Translations under genes and position numbers: made by a program | Shown: positions 21,527 to 32,799 of the stretch, one piece after another | Layout: the number at the start of each line of letters is the position of its first letter | How positions within the stretch are numbered: the first letter of the stretch is position 1 | Notes under the pieces: model-generated | Database searches by the model: none | Told to the model about the DNA's origin: nothing | The model's input: the letters and a program-made list of their open reading frames with translations, nothing else | NCBI GenBank assembly: GCA_049999765.1 | Contig: JBNGIQ010008428.1 | Location: 1 to 41,608, forward strand | Length of the DNA stretch: 41,608 nucleotides | Source: Phaeoceros laevis | Lineage: Eukaryota; Anthocerotophyta; Anthocerotopsida; Notothyladales | Direction: 5' to 3'

Positions 21527-23002
21527 CTACAGATACTCATCCTCTGGAATCTTGCTGACGTCCAGGTCGGATAGGTCATTCAGCACGCACAAGTACTTCT
21601 GGCACAAAAAGGCCGCCCAGTTCCTGACCTTGGTGGCGTACAACCTTACATCGCTGCAGTGGATTTGTGAAGAACAGGAGCGCAGAAAAGATAGCCAAGC
21701 TTGCCTAGCAGCTTTGTCTCCAGACTTCACAGACGGAGTTCTCCACAACCACAAATCCGCAAGAACAAGCTGATGGTAGAGGTCTACAAAAGATGCTGCT
21801 TTCTTGAAACTAACATCCTTGAAGATGGAGACCACATCCTTGGCAGAACTGACATCCCTCTTTGCATATTTTGACAGCAGGAGCAACATCATGCGATTCT
21901 GCAACTGGCCTATGCGGGCATGGGAGGTCAAGTAGGCCTTGACAAATACATGGCTAGTGGGACACAGACCTGCAAGTTGGAAGGTGATGTTCTCCGAAGC
22001 CTTTGGCCAGTCCTCCTCCTTGAAGTGGTCAACCAAGGCCTCCAGGCAACGAAACACAAGATGGAGGAGTCCCTGGAGCTGTCTATCTGCAATGAATTCG
22101 ACTAGGCAGACAACTAATCGCTCAACTTCGGTCACCGAAAATTTTGCAAAGCCTGGTGTTTTGGAGCAGGCAGCCAGAAACTGCAACAAGGACCCTAAAC
22201 TTCTTGGAGCCATAGCATCTCTCACACCGCCCACAATCGGTGCACTAGCCTCCCCTTGTTCAACATAGCCCAAGTTGCTGAATGCACTCAGAAACACTTC
22301 ACCCTCAGGCCTCCAACCGCAGAAACTTGACACGCTGGATTGGGCAAGGCCGGAAGATGCGGGTTGTGACTCGGGTGCACACCTAGCTAACCTACACAGG
22401 ATATCACAAGCCGATTCCTCCACAGCCTGGTTTCTGGAAAAGCACAGGTGATGGAAGATCCAGAGGGCTGTCAACTCATCAAGCTCCCCCCACAGAGCTG
22501 CTGCTGTCAACAAATGATTTCCAGACAGAAGTTCCAGGGGATCCTTCACCGGCACAATCTGCAATAACCTGCCCAGAACACCATCACTACCTACGAAAGG
22601 CGGATTCGGCGATTCCTTGCAAGAAGCAAACAATTGCCTTCCCCATTTGGAAGCCTCCGCAGCAGCTACAGTGCCACTCGAAACTTGGCGCTGGCACTCC
22701 TCAACTACTCTTGCAACTGCAATGTACGTATCATCCTCCGAATCACTATCGTGTGAGCTCCTGCAAAAATCGATAATCTTCCCTTTCTGCGCCTTCCACT
22801 TTCGCCCCTTCTGTCCCTTCTGCCCCTTGGATTCAGCTTTCCTTTTTTTCAACCTGTCCTTCAGAATGTCGTCTATTCCAATCTCCTTCCTTTGCCTAGA
22901 TGGCTTGCAAGGAAGAGGCGCAGGCCGCTCAAGGAAAGCCCCGTTCAGCCAGTCCTCGTCGTCGTTTGCTACCAAGACCTGGATCTCGTCTCCTCTAACC
23001 AT
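21527..23002 (-). CDS. CANIN-domain protein, ASAP1/Nse6-like candidate
   Basis: Intronless frame of 491 aa from the first ATG at 23002; the frame is open 72 bp further upstream without an ATG. It starts with an acidic and Pro-rich region, then IGIDDILKDRLKKRKAESKG with a basic run that could be a nuclear signal, then a Ser/Asp/Glu stretch (SSHDSDSEDD). The rest is predicted all-helical. From memory of plant SNI1-associated protein 1 (ASAP1, the Nse6 equivalent of the SMC5/6 complex), the matching blocks are the IGxDDxL start, DRQLQGLLHLVFRCLEAL...EEDW, and the end SSQIHCSDVRLYATKVRN. If correct it loads or regulates SMC5/6 in DNA repair with SNI1. These proteins diverge quickly, so the family call is moderate. 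A HEAT-like helical protein of unknown role is the alternative. Confidence 0.6.
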   Translation of the reverse strand: MVRGDEIQVLVANDDEDWLNGAFLERPAPLPCKPSRQRKEIGIDDILKDRLKKRKAESKGQKGQKGRKWKAQKGKIIDFCRSSHDSDSEDDTYIAVARVVEECQRQVSSGTVAAAEASKWGRQLFASCKESPNPPFVGSDGVLGRLLQIVPVKDPLELLSGNHLLTAAALWGELDELTALWIFHHLCFSRNQAVEESACDILCRLARCAPESQPASSGLAQSSVSSFCGWRPEGEVFLSAFSNLGYVEQGEASAPIVGGVRDAMAPRSLGSLLQFLAACSKTPGFAKFSVTEVERLVVCLVEFIADRQLQGLLHLVFRCLEALVDHFKEEDWPKASENITFQLAGLCPTSHVFVKAYLTSHARIGQLQNRMMLLLLSKYAKRDVSSAKDVVSIFKDVSFKKAASFVDLYHQLVLADLWLWRTPSVKSGDKAARQAWLSFLRSCSSQIHCSDVRLYATKVRNWAAFLCQKYLCVLNDLSDLDVSKIPEDEYL

Positions 23003-24091
23003 TGAGCGTGCGCTTGCCTTCAAAGAGACGAGAATGTTGGAATTGACACCACGCACAACCACTGCGAGATTACACTAGCCAACGGGTCCCCCCGACCCAC
23101 TCCCTGACTCGCACGAAAAACAGCCTACTGCACTCCCCGCTCAATCTTGGAGGTCCCAAGGCGCGATACAGGAGGCACGAAGGCACTAAGCAGAGAGGCG
23201 GCAGCTCTGCATTCTCACAGCCTTTCTGACTCTGGAGTGGAAGGCTAAAGCCAACAAGCAAACCCTGGATTGCTTGATTGCTTGATTGCTTTCTGCTGAT
23301 AGCTCGGTCACTCCGCGAAAAGCGGAGCCCAAATCAAGAGCCCGCCAAATCGGACAGCCTGGCGGAAAAGAACTCCTGCCGTTTAACTGGTTTGTTTTCT
23401 ATGCTGCCTTTACTCCTTTCTTTGGAGTATGGGCTGTTTCGAATGCCTTCGCAGGCCGGGTCGACAATTCGGCCTATCCTCTAATGAGTATACACGTCAC
23501 GTCAAAACGTTGAAGGATTAGGTGGTGGTAGGGACGACCCTCAAACCCTTCCCAACCCTTCCCAAGTTTCCAACCCTTAAACCCTCATCAACCCTAAATG
23601 TCGATCACATGAGCCTCGCCACGAGCAAAAACTGTATGCAAACTGGTGAGGCACCACACCGCATGAGGGTGTTCCCTAGTCTGAAACAGGCATGCCGGGT
23701 CTAGTTGTTCGCAACTAGTCTTGCGAGTGTGCCTCTCGACTTCCGAGCAACGTTTTTGCTCAGCAAAACACTAGTAAACCAATCCAACCCTGGAGTCAAA
23801 CAAGTCAGTGCGGTAGTGTGCAGCATGGAGCTACCGTCTTTCAATGGACGATCTAGAGTTAACACCAGAGTCAACCTTGTTATGTACACTCTTCCAGGAC
23901 AGCCTGCAGAGGCGCCTGCTACAATTTGAGATTTGAGCTAAACTTTCCACTCACTGACAATAAAACCACGCATCCTAGGTGGCACTATCTCGCATGGCCG
24001 CTATCCCTGCCAGGTGAAAGGAACTCAGACGTTCCACCGCTGGCTCATCAATATAGTCAAGTCAGTAACTACACTCTCCTCCGGACACCGG
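23003..24091. other. Spacer between CANIN-type gene 5' end and GIP1-like 3' end
   Basis: The left half should hold the promoter of the minus-strand CANIN-type gene and the right half the 3' region of the GIP1-like gene. It contains a short (GATTGCTT)3 repeat at 23268-23291 and CCCAACCCTTCCCAA-type pyrimidine/adenine runs at about 23545-23600. No further gene is recognised. Confidence 0.6.
23268..23291. repeat. 8-bp microsatellite, three units
   Basis: GATTGCTT occurs three times in tandem about 270 bp upstream of the CANIN-type gene start. Simple slippage repeat. Confidence 0.95.
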
Positions 24092-27000
24092 TCAGTAATT
24101 ATTCGCCCATGTCGGCTGAGTGCGTTGCGGTTGCTGATATCCACCAGCTTGACCACCGCCAGCACCTCCTGCACCAAGGGCCTGGGGCTGTTGAAGCAAC
24201 TGGTGGGCAATTGGAGCTGGCCCAGATTGGGAAGGATGATACAAGCCTCCATACGCTCCTGGGTGAGTATGAGCATGGGTAGGCTGCTGCGAGTGAGAAT
24301 AGCCTGTGTGTTGACCTTGGCTGGGCATGCTGTAATAGGAATTAGTCTGCATCCCTGCATTTGCCATGTCCCTTGACAACTGCGTTTGAATCCACACAGT
24401 GCCAGACCCCTCAGCCTGCGTCACAAAGATAACTGTCAGCTGAAAGCACCACAAACGTGACCCTCAGCACACTGAAGTCAGAAGCATGAACTGGACCAAC
24501 CTGCTGGCTAGGGATGTAGAGATTATCCTTGTAAGGTTGGCCTGTAACATCCTCATACACAGTAGCTGACCCCGCAGTCGCACTTGGATTGGCAGCATAC
24601 CCCGTAGGAGTGGGTGTGTACCCTCCATACCCTGAGGCAGCTGCTGAGTGAGGTACATTGCCTGACGCACTTCCAGGCTTGTACTGTTGTGGTAACGGAT
24701 ATTTTACAGATCCAGCACCTGCAGGGGTATAACTGCTACCCCCTGCTTGCGGGTAGCCAGTGCCAGTGGGCGGTTGAGGATATCCACTGTTACCTGTGTA
24801 GCTGTGCTGGTAAGGCGGGTGGTGCATATAAGTGTAGTTGGATGGCCCATACTGATATCCAAAAACACTAGCAAACCCTAAGGGAACGCCAGTAGGCTGA
24901 TACGGATGCATAGGTAGAGGTTGTTGAGGCATAACCGGGGCCGACTGAGCATTCCCTGTCTGCGATGTCTGTACTGATGGCCCAGAAGCTGCCAAAGAGT
25001 TGCTACCCTGAAACGAAACCGAAATAAGATTACTGAAGAGCAACAGAAAACAGCTCCCGCAAAATTCTTTTACCAATCGCCCAGACCCTAGTGGTCACCT
25101 CTTGGGAGGACTGAAGACTTTGAAGCCCAATATTGCCATTGAACTTGCTCGTTGCATTGCTCGTGAGGAACGGCGGATACCGGGTGTCAGCGTCTGTCCC
25201 TGGCCTGAACGATGCATAATAGCTTGTGGTGGGATCCGAATATGCCTGCTACAGAATGATAACAATCCCCAAGTCAGGTTTGCACCGAATACAGTGCAGA
25301 AGCTTGCAAAACAATGGCACGAAAACATGCCAGAAACACAGTTGTACCATCAAGTTGGGTAACCGAGACACATCTTGTTGTTGAGTATCAGCTGTCTCAT
25401 AGGCATATTGTGGTGAAGGCATATGAGGCATTAGCCCAAATCCTGGATAGCTTGCAACAGCTGGTAGATAAGGATATTGCCCAGGTTGCACAATGGGGTC
25501 CGGCTTAGACAGCTCAAGTTGGGGTGCAGGTGGGGTAGGCGCACTGACAGCCACATCATTAGATGAGACCAAAGACTCCAGCGGGGAGGACACTGGATGA
25601 TGAACATACACTTGAGTATGAACTGTTGTAACAGCACTGCAAAAATTAAGAAAAGAAAAATTAGAACCAACGGTACACAACGATTAATAAGAACATAAAC
25701 TATGTACAATGACACACCTTGTGCTTGGCTGCTCGACTGGGGCCTCCACAAGAGGAGCTGTCTCTACTGCTGGCGCAGGAATTTTGCTGGGCTCATCAGC
25801 CACAAAAGATGAGGCATAAGATGTTCCAAAACCAGCCCCAAAACTTCCAAAACTCAGCCGCGTCCGGTCAGCTTCAGTGACCTGAAGATGATTTGGAATG
25901 ATAACCTGCTGATCATCCTGGATATTCAGCCCTTGGAGTTTAGCAGTCGCAGAGGAAACCACTGCAGTATTTTCTTGAATACTCGGGGGAGGTGTGGCCT
26001 CTGGAGCAGCCACAGTTGGACTCGGGGTTACAACTGAACTTGCCGGCCCACCCAACACATTCACAGAAGGCTTGGGCTTCCACTCCAATCCAGATCCACT
26101 TGCTAGAAGCAGCAAAACCACCAAGTTAGATTTTGACAACTTCGGAAGCATAAAAAGTTTCAATGCGGACAACACTGAGTATCAAAAAACCATACGTACC
26201 CTTTTGAGTACCAACCGGTTGCTGCTGACCCTGGTATCCTAATCGACCACTGAACTGTCCCCCACCAAGTCCAGTCCTTGTTGCAGGACTTGCAGAGGAG
26301 TTGGTCACCACTGGACCTGATGACTGCCGCAGAACCGAGCTTGCAGATTCACCTGAACCACTTTGCAGATTTACAGCCCTCTCTTGTGCTACAGTACGAG
26401 CTGAAGGACTGGTGGGACTAGATGCCTGCACCTCGGACTCAAGGGAATGAAGACCTCCTGAAGAGCTGACAGGTAGGTGGGCCTGATGGGATGGAGAGGA
26501 AACAGAGTTACCCTCCACAGCAACTGTCACAGAGGGGCGATCCCCAATTGGGCGCTGGTTGCCGACAGACCCAAGTTCACGTTTGATTGCACCTGGAGCC
26601 CCAGTAGCACGAGGGTCAAGACCAGGATGAAGAACAGGGTCTGTTGATGAGGAGTAGACCCCAGACGACACACCAGCAGATTGGACCGGTACATATTGCT
26701 GAGTGACAGAAGGCAGTGATGGCTGAGCAGCAGGTGCTGACGGTGCCCCCCCATTCGACTTCACAATATCCGCCATTGTTGCATGCCCAGGCCCACCCCC
26801 CCAGGTTCCCTGTGCCACAGGGGATGGACGAGTGTAGAGAGAGCTGCCATTTGCAAGACTAGAGGAAGGAACAGCGGCAGGTGAAGGTGTAGGCACCGCA
26901 GCAGGGGGGGATGCAGCCACAGGTGCAGGAGCAGGTACAGCACCAGATACAGCAGCAGGGAGAATAGCAGCTGCTGATGCAGGTATCGAGCTGCAGTTGC

Positions 27001-28647
27001 CACACGAAGGAGTGAGGCACTGCCAATAAAGGCCACACTTCCAGTGAAGAACTTTTTTGTTTCTTAGCCAGAGACAACATGCAGAACATCCACTCACCTC
27101 AGTTTTTGATGTGCATAGGAGAAGCTTGTTGTTGACGATACACCTGGTGCCGGACTACCAGAACCACGACTATTCTGGTGCGTTCCATTTTCACGGGGTA
27201 CAAACTGCTTACCACGCCCACCGCTGTTATAGTCTGAGTACATGCCCAGATGATACATAGGATCAGTAATATAAAATGAAAATAGAGAACAGATACCCAA
27301 GCCAATACAACAGTTGACTAGAAACTAATTGATCTTTAGCTAGCTGTTCTTGTAAATATGGGCATACCATTTGAGTAACGAGGTCCTCCATTGCCCCTCC
27401 CTGCCCCACGATCTGTTGATCCACTCCTTCCACCCCTGGAGGAAGGCCCACCATTAGCAGGCCGAGGCCGGTTGTCGGTGCTGTCTTTGATTCCCACACC
27501 CTGGAAAAAAAAAGCAGGCCCCATTAGTGTACTGTAAAACCTTGTACACAGAAGAAACTACAGCAGTCACAATACCACAGGACACCCAACAGCCACAGCA
27601 TTTACTTGCTAATGTAAGGAAAACTGGAAAGACTGCCTGCTCCAAAAATTCCCAAAACAAGAAAATATGGAGAGTAGCATGTCTCCAACAAGGGAAGGCA
27701 ACTTGGCATCTTTCAGAGAGAGTGGTCCTCACATCCTTCTTCTTGTTCCTCCTTTTGACTTCATGAAAAGGATCTGCATTCATCGAAAAGGAGGCATAAG
27801 AGCCGGATTAACCAAAAAACGACCATTGAATCACAAAACGCACATGGTCCTCGATGTAGCCGCTCTATATCTGTGACTTGTTCCCAGCTAAACGCGAGAA
27901 ATCCAGAAAGTACAATTTCTTTTATAATGTGCGTGACACGAGTCAGGTATGGTGGAACGAGCTGCTGCGCTGATATATGCTCGCAGAATGCACCAGGAAG
28001 TCGCGACCAAGCGTGTCCACGACTACCGCCTGACTCGCTTCATCACAAGAACCGGAGGTACACATCAAATAGACTACGGAAAGAGACAGACAACGAGGTC
28101 TAAGTCCGTCCCTTCCGTCATAATTCGCAGAAACAGGAAGCCTCCGCCTAGGTCAGCTTCAGCAGCAGCAAGTGACCACAGACAGGTGACAGGGGGGTGT
28201 GAGTGGGGAGCCTGCCATTGCCATGCTGGGCTGACGGTCCAGAAGCAGGACGAGGCTATGGCATGCCATACAGAAGGAGCCATGTTTCTAGAAGTAGCCA
28301 TGTTTCTTGCTGGCGCAGCGCGCAAACTGGCGCCCGAAGCCTACTGCCCGTCCAAGATATATGATTGCGGCCATACTGACACACATAGAGCGGGAGGTAG
28401 AGAGGAGAGGGAACAAGCGGCAATCGCAGTCAAAGCCGGGCAGCATGCGAGAAGGAAGCGTACCCTGATTGAGGAGGCGCTGCACCGTCTCGTTGGGATC
28501 CATGTTACAGTCCCGAAGCATGGCGTAGATCTCGTCGTCGGTGCCCGATACTACCTCCTTCAGTTGCAGCACCACCTTGCGGGCATTGGAGGGGATGCCC
28601 CCGGAGCTGGAGGCCCCGGCCCCGGCCGCGGCCCTACTCCCGCTCAT
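24092..28647 (-). CDS. GBF-interacting protein 1-like (GIP1_N / DUF1296) protein
   Basis: Ten exons: 28647-28464, 27773-27733, 27500-27368, 27233-27098, 26990-26200, 26102-25718, 25636-25348, 25248-25099, 25007-24501, 24415-24092. They join in frame to 979 aa. Residues about 20-75 form the UBA-like GIP1_N domain (ARKVVLQLKEVVSGTDDEIY, MDPNETVQRLLNQ, DPFHEVKRRNKKKD). The rest is long, low-complexity, Gln/Ser/Pro/Tyr-rich and probably disordered, with family landmarks: the TMADIVKS motif, LEWKPK, SYYASFRPGTDADTRYPP, KYPLPQQYKPGSASGN and the C-terminal GLYHPSQS...HQLLQQPQA...WANNY. Arabidopsis GIP1 enhances DNA binding of bZIP G-box factors; family members may also act in RNA or chromatin regulation. 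Another in-frame ATG lies at 28704, but it would add an Arg-rich extension not seen in the family. Confidence 0.93.
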
Positions 28648-30564
28648 CGTTGGCCGCGAGCCCTGTTCCTTACGCCGCCGCCGCCGCCACCACTCCCTCC
28701 GCAATGCCTACCCACAGCGCCGGGTGCTGTGCTACACTCCGCGAAGCCCTACCTTGCTCCTCCTGACCTGGACCTGGCCGCCTGCTTGCAGCAGCCGCCC
28801 CTGGTGCCGGCTGCTCCACACCCGCCCGCTGCTAGCAGCTACCTACTGGCGGAACACCATCTTCCTAACCAGCGCGCCACGGGACCGAAGGCAAACCTGC
28901 TTGCGGCTTGGATTGCTCGTGTGCGAGACAGGAGGCGGGGCCAGCTGCTACGCGGCTGCGTCACGGGACGGGAGAAAAAGGGAGGACAAAGACGCACCGG
29001 GAGAAGCGAGGCGAGAGAGGAAAAAGGGCCGAAAGGAAGAGGGCGGGAGCCAAGTAGGGCAGAGAAAAAGGCGGGAGTGACATAACCGGCGCAGCGCCCG
29101 TCTCTTCCACCGGCTGCTCCGGCCACCTCAACTCGACTTGGAGTCTTCGACAGCACGTCATTTTAACTCCACACCCATGATGTGGACCTTCTTTAACCTA
29201 GACCTAATAACATACATCTTCACGTAACTCTTTGTCAAAACTCTTGTACCCCTCTTAGGAGTGTTCAATGTCAATATGTGCACCATTGTAAGCATATCGT
29301 ACAAAAGCAGCCTAAATAGATCTCCTCCTGACATAATACATCATGGATCTAGCAATAGCATTCGTGCTAGCATGTTAGTGAAGACGTGTATGTATGGACT
29401 GGAAAGTACAAGAGGACCCCGCTACTTGCATTTATTTTAGAAGCTTCTTACTTGGAATCATTCCTAAAGTTGTTCGTGGTGGTTCGGTGGTTCGTGCATT
29501 CGTGCTAGTATGTTAATGGTTCATGCTAATAATTTTGTGAAGACGTGTGTGTATCAATTGAAAGTACAAGAGAATCTTGCCCGTGGTTGTTATTCTAGAA
29601 GGAAGGAAGAAACTTTATCAAGTACGTTTACGCAGAATGCCGAATGCTACAGAAGCTAGAACATTCTAGAAGCTTCGTTCTTTGAGTTATTCGCAAGTTT
29701 GAATGTTCTAACAATAGCATCCTCTAACAATAACATCCGTGCTATTACATTTATGGTTCCTGCATTCGTGCTAGTACGTTCTTTCATGCTCATACAATAG
29801 TGAAACGTGTATGTATCAATTGAAAAGTACAAGAGCACTTCGTTAATACTGTTCATTTTAGAAGCATCTTCGTTGAAATCATTTGCAGGTTCCACTAAAT
29901 AGAGTACTTTCCTTCATCCATATAAATATGTGTTTATGATGCATAGAAATGCTTCTTGGATACACATAATTATATAGCACAACTTGTCTAAGTTCTTGCT
30001 AGTACAAAATAGGTTAGCATAGATGAAGGAGGCATCTATGGATCATACTTAAAAAGGATATCATTTTGTACAACAGGAAGGAAATGAGTCTAATTTAATG
30101 AGACATGCATAATAATACAAAGAACGAAAGATGCTTAGGGACGGGGCTCAGAAGCGGGTCGAGTCCAAACCGTGATGTTTTACATCGAATAAATCAATTC
30201 CCAAGTTGGAGTGGGCCAGTTGTAAGGCGACGACAGATTTGGTAGTGCACAACAGCAGAAGAGCAGGATCTGTCCCGCCCAGTATGAGCCGCCCCGAGCT
30301 CGTGTGGGAGGTCCCACCTGGGTTTTTTGGCAACCGTTTCAAGGGTTTTCATATTTTAGTGAGTGACGAGGCTCATCACCGGCAACGGGGTATTTGGCGA
30401 CCTTGCCATGGCGCCGAAACAAGGCTCAAAAGAAAGCTGGCAGCGATTCAACCAGATGTGGGCGCTGTGGATATCTATTATTCCACTGTAGAAAACTACA
30501 GTGAAGTCCAAGAAAGAGGAGGAGATTGCTATTATATGCCAGATCCGGCAACAAGCAAGTGACT
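28648..30564. other. Upstream region of the GIP1-like gene and repeat-bearing spacer
   Basis: 28648-29160 is GC-rich and probably the leader and promoter of the GIP1-like gene. From about 29200 the composition turns AT-rich with three diverged copies of a repeat (29353-29890). 30140-30560 is again more balanced and contains a CACTGTAG-AAAA-CTACAGTG hairpin at about 30484-30503. No gene is recognised; the long plus-strand frame at 27949-29085 is antisense to the GIP1-like gene. Confidence 0.6.
29353..29890. repeat. Three diverged copies of a ~120-140-bp repeat
   Basis: Copies at about 29353-29468, 29497-29620 and 29755-29890 share the ordered blocks CATTCGTGCTAG, GTGAAGACGTGT(A/G)TGTAT, AATTGAAAGTACAAGAG and TTTTAGAAGC(A/T)TCTT. 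Divergence and indels show an old tandem amplification. No coding potential or terminal repeats are visible. Confidence 0.75.
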
Positions 30565-32425
30565 GGCAGTGAGTCACTCTAGCGATTGGCGGTCCATACA
30601 CTACTGTTATGGCGGGTACGTTGAAAGCGCACAACAAGGTAAAATTTACGGCCCCCTGATAGTACCCAGTCAGGAGATTCCGATGAGTTTGCGGCGTCCT
30701 ACAAGAGCTGCCCGCCGACTTCGAGGTCAGTTGGATGCCTTGAACTCCCCAGACCCAAAACACAGCCCAGTTGCCCTGACACATCCTCAGCTGTATCTCC
30801 AGCTCATTACTAAGGCACACTTCGTCAACTAGAATTCTTTTGCTGCAGTCAATCAAATTGTTAGTTTTGCCTCAAAATTTGTGTGGCGTTCAAGTAAGAA
30901 CTAGCAACAACAGCTACCAATTAATAATGAAAGAGAATTGAACTTGTGCTTTTGTAGAATAGCTGTTGCAAATAGCCCACCTGCATGTGCCGTAGATGCT
31001 TTTATTATTGCACTTGCTTACATCTTCTGCTTGTTTACCTCTTACCCCTGTCTTTCGAGACTATTAGATCCATCTATTAAGCAGCAAAGGAATTGCTTAA
31101 ACACTAGCCAAGAACAAGCGGCTAAAACATATCTACGGGTAAAGACTAGCCGAGATCGAGCAGCTAATCCTGTAAGGCTTACCCTCTGGCACCTGACCTT
31201 GAAATGTTCTCTAACGCAACCAGGTCCACCAGTTCAACTTGCCACATATGGTGAGCTCCTCACGCTCTGGAGTAGCCTCCTTCGATGTGTATTGAGTGAA
31301 GACGGGGCCGACTGCATAAAAGTTTTTGAGGTTCTGCGAATGCATGAGTTTGTGGCTCACAACCTACAATCGTACCAAATGTGGTACCTGAACTGCGTGT
31401 TGAGCAAGGACCCAGGAGACTGTATCTCTCATTTGCACTCGTGACAATTTCCTCTTCTAAGCCCGGCACCAAAACACCTCCCTTCCCATCCTCTGGAAGG
31501 ACGAGTGGTTTCTTCTGCTTGTCATCCACCACTACCTTCTGCCACTCGTCAGGAGCACGTCCGTTGTCTCCTCGTTGTAGAGCTCCAGAAAAGTGACTCT
31601 AACACTGTATTCAAAAAAATTGCATTTTGACTTTCTAGTGTGTCAAAGAATTGCAGCGCTGATCTCGGAACTACACCAGCTTCAGCTGGCAGCTCGCAAT
31701 TCTGAGAGCAAATCGGGTGGGATGTCTCAGCACACAACAAAGAAACTTCAGGGACAACAACACAAGGGACACAAAGCAGTGGTTGGGCACGCTGTTGAGA
31801 CCAACTCAAGAAGCAACCATTAGTTGGCGTACCTCAGCTTCCTTCCACCACCTTCCATTGTGTAGGTTTCCCAGTTCCTGTTTGGCCATATGCAAATATT
31901 GTACAGCTCGATCAAAGATGTCTTTTCGCTGTAAATTGGGCCAAAAACCTGCCAGAGACCAAAGCGCGTAAGTAGGCAGGTCAAATTAGAGAGGCTGCTA
32001 GCGAGGATCCCTTACAGTAGGTCAGGACACAAGCCACATTGGAGGTAAAGCTTGGCTTCGGTTACACACTAACCCAGCTGTGGTCTGCAGCAGAACATGT
32101 GACAGTCGGAGCTGTCGCATCGACTTGATCGCAACGCGCAAGCGGGAGAGAACAGATGGGAGCCTGACGCCCATCAACGGATCTTAGGGATCATCAACCT
32201 TGTCGAACGTGAGCGACCTGACAATTTGCTTGCTGGCAATGTTTTGGCCCACAGTGACCCCTCTTCTTTCGTCACAGCCAGAAAAGACATCGGGTGCGTT
32301 GGCCCGCACCACCTCCTCTTTGGACGGTCTTTTGCCATAACCATCCCACATGGAAGTCAAGGAAAAGAAACGGCCCTTTCAAGGCAAGCCACCTGCACCG
32401 CAGCAGAACGGGCCCTCCGCAACCC
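30565..32425 (-). pseudogene. Broken tandem duplicate of the kinesin-5 gene, introns retained
   Basis: In minus-strand order, blocks match the intact kinesin gene to the right: the end of exon 1 (about 32385-32425), exon 2 (32185-32330), exon 3 with an internal deletion (31830-31955), exon 4 (31395-31690), exon 5 (31197-31310), part of exon 6 (about 31010-31090), exon 12 remnant (about 30920-30965), exon 13 (30780-30860) and the gene's end and 3' flank (30565-30740, matching 32619-32815). Intron sequence is kept, so this is a DNA-level duplication and not a retrocopy. Exons 7-11 and 14-21 are missing. The exon 3 deletion removes part of the motor between QQK and the P-loop. Exon 4 is frameshifted but still reads [20 protein letters not shown] and [11 protein letters not shown]. 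No continuous motor can be made, so it is a pseudogene. Confidence 0.88.
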
Positions 32426-32799
32426 GCAACACGTATGAACAGGTCACCTAGAGAATCTGCTAAACTATATGGTAGGGTTCGTCCTAAGCCCGAAGGAATG
32501 TTGGCCGTGGTCTCAACAAGATATGGGCTCTATAGTTATCTAAGATCAATTCACTGGTACTGAATTCCCACGGAGACGAGATTACTCTAATTTTATTGTT
32601 CCGGCTACAGTCATTGATCAGTAAGTCACTCTAACAAGTAGCGTCGCTACTGTAGCGATATATAACCCAAGAGTGCGAACCAGTTGAAAGCGCAAAACAA
32701 GGTATAATTTACAGCCCACTGCGTGTAGCCAGTTAGGAGATTCCGCGGAACCTCAACATACGGCCCGTCCCACAGGAGTAGCCCGCCGCAAATTTCAGG
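32426..32799. other. Spacer between kinesin-5 stop codon and its pseudogene
   Basis: 32619-32799 is the 3' flank of the intact kinesin gene and is duplicated at about 30565-30735 next to the pseudogene. 32440-32618 is unmatched sequence without recognisable coding. The duplication junction should lie here. Confidence 0.65.

Noticed and set aside
22617-23078. Plus-strand frame of 153 codons
   Set aside because: It is antisense to the N-terminal part of the CANIN-type gene and has no recognisable content.
23540-23600. AACCC-rich stretch resembling interstitial telomere repeat
   Set aside because: Units are irregular (AACCCTTCCCAACCC, AAACCCTCATCAACCCTAAA) and never form consecutive TTTAGGG repeats.
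27949-29085. Long plus-strand frame (378 codons)
   Set aside because: It is antisense to exon 1 and the GC-rich leader of the GIP1-like gene, has low-complexity composition, and shows no family resemblance.
30140-30560. Possible LTR or other mobile-element end
   Set aside because: The composition changes here, but I see no primer-binding site, polypurine tract, target-site duplication or element-coding frame.
30938-31444. Plus-strand frame of 168 codons
   Set aside because: It lies antisense to pseudogene exons 4-6 of kinesin-5; the minus-strand similarity explains the region.
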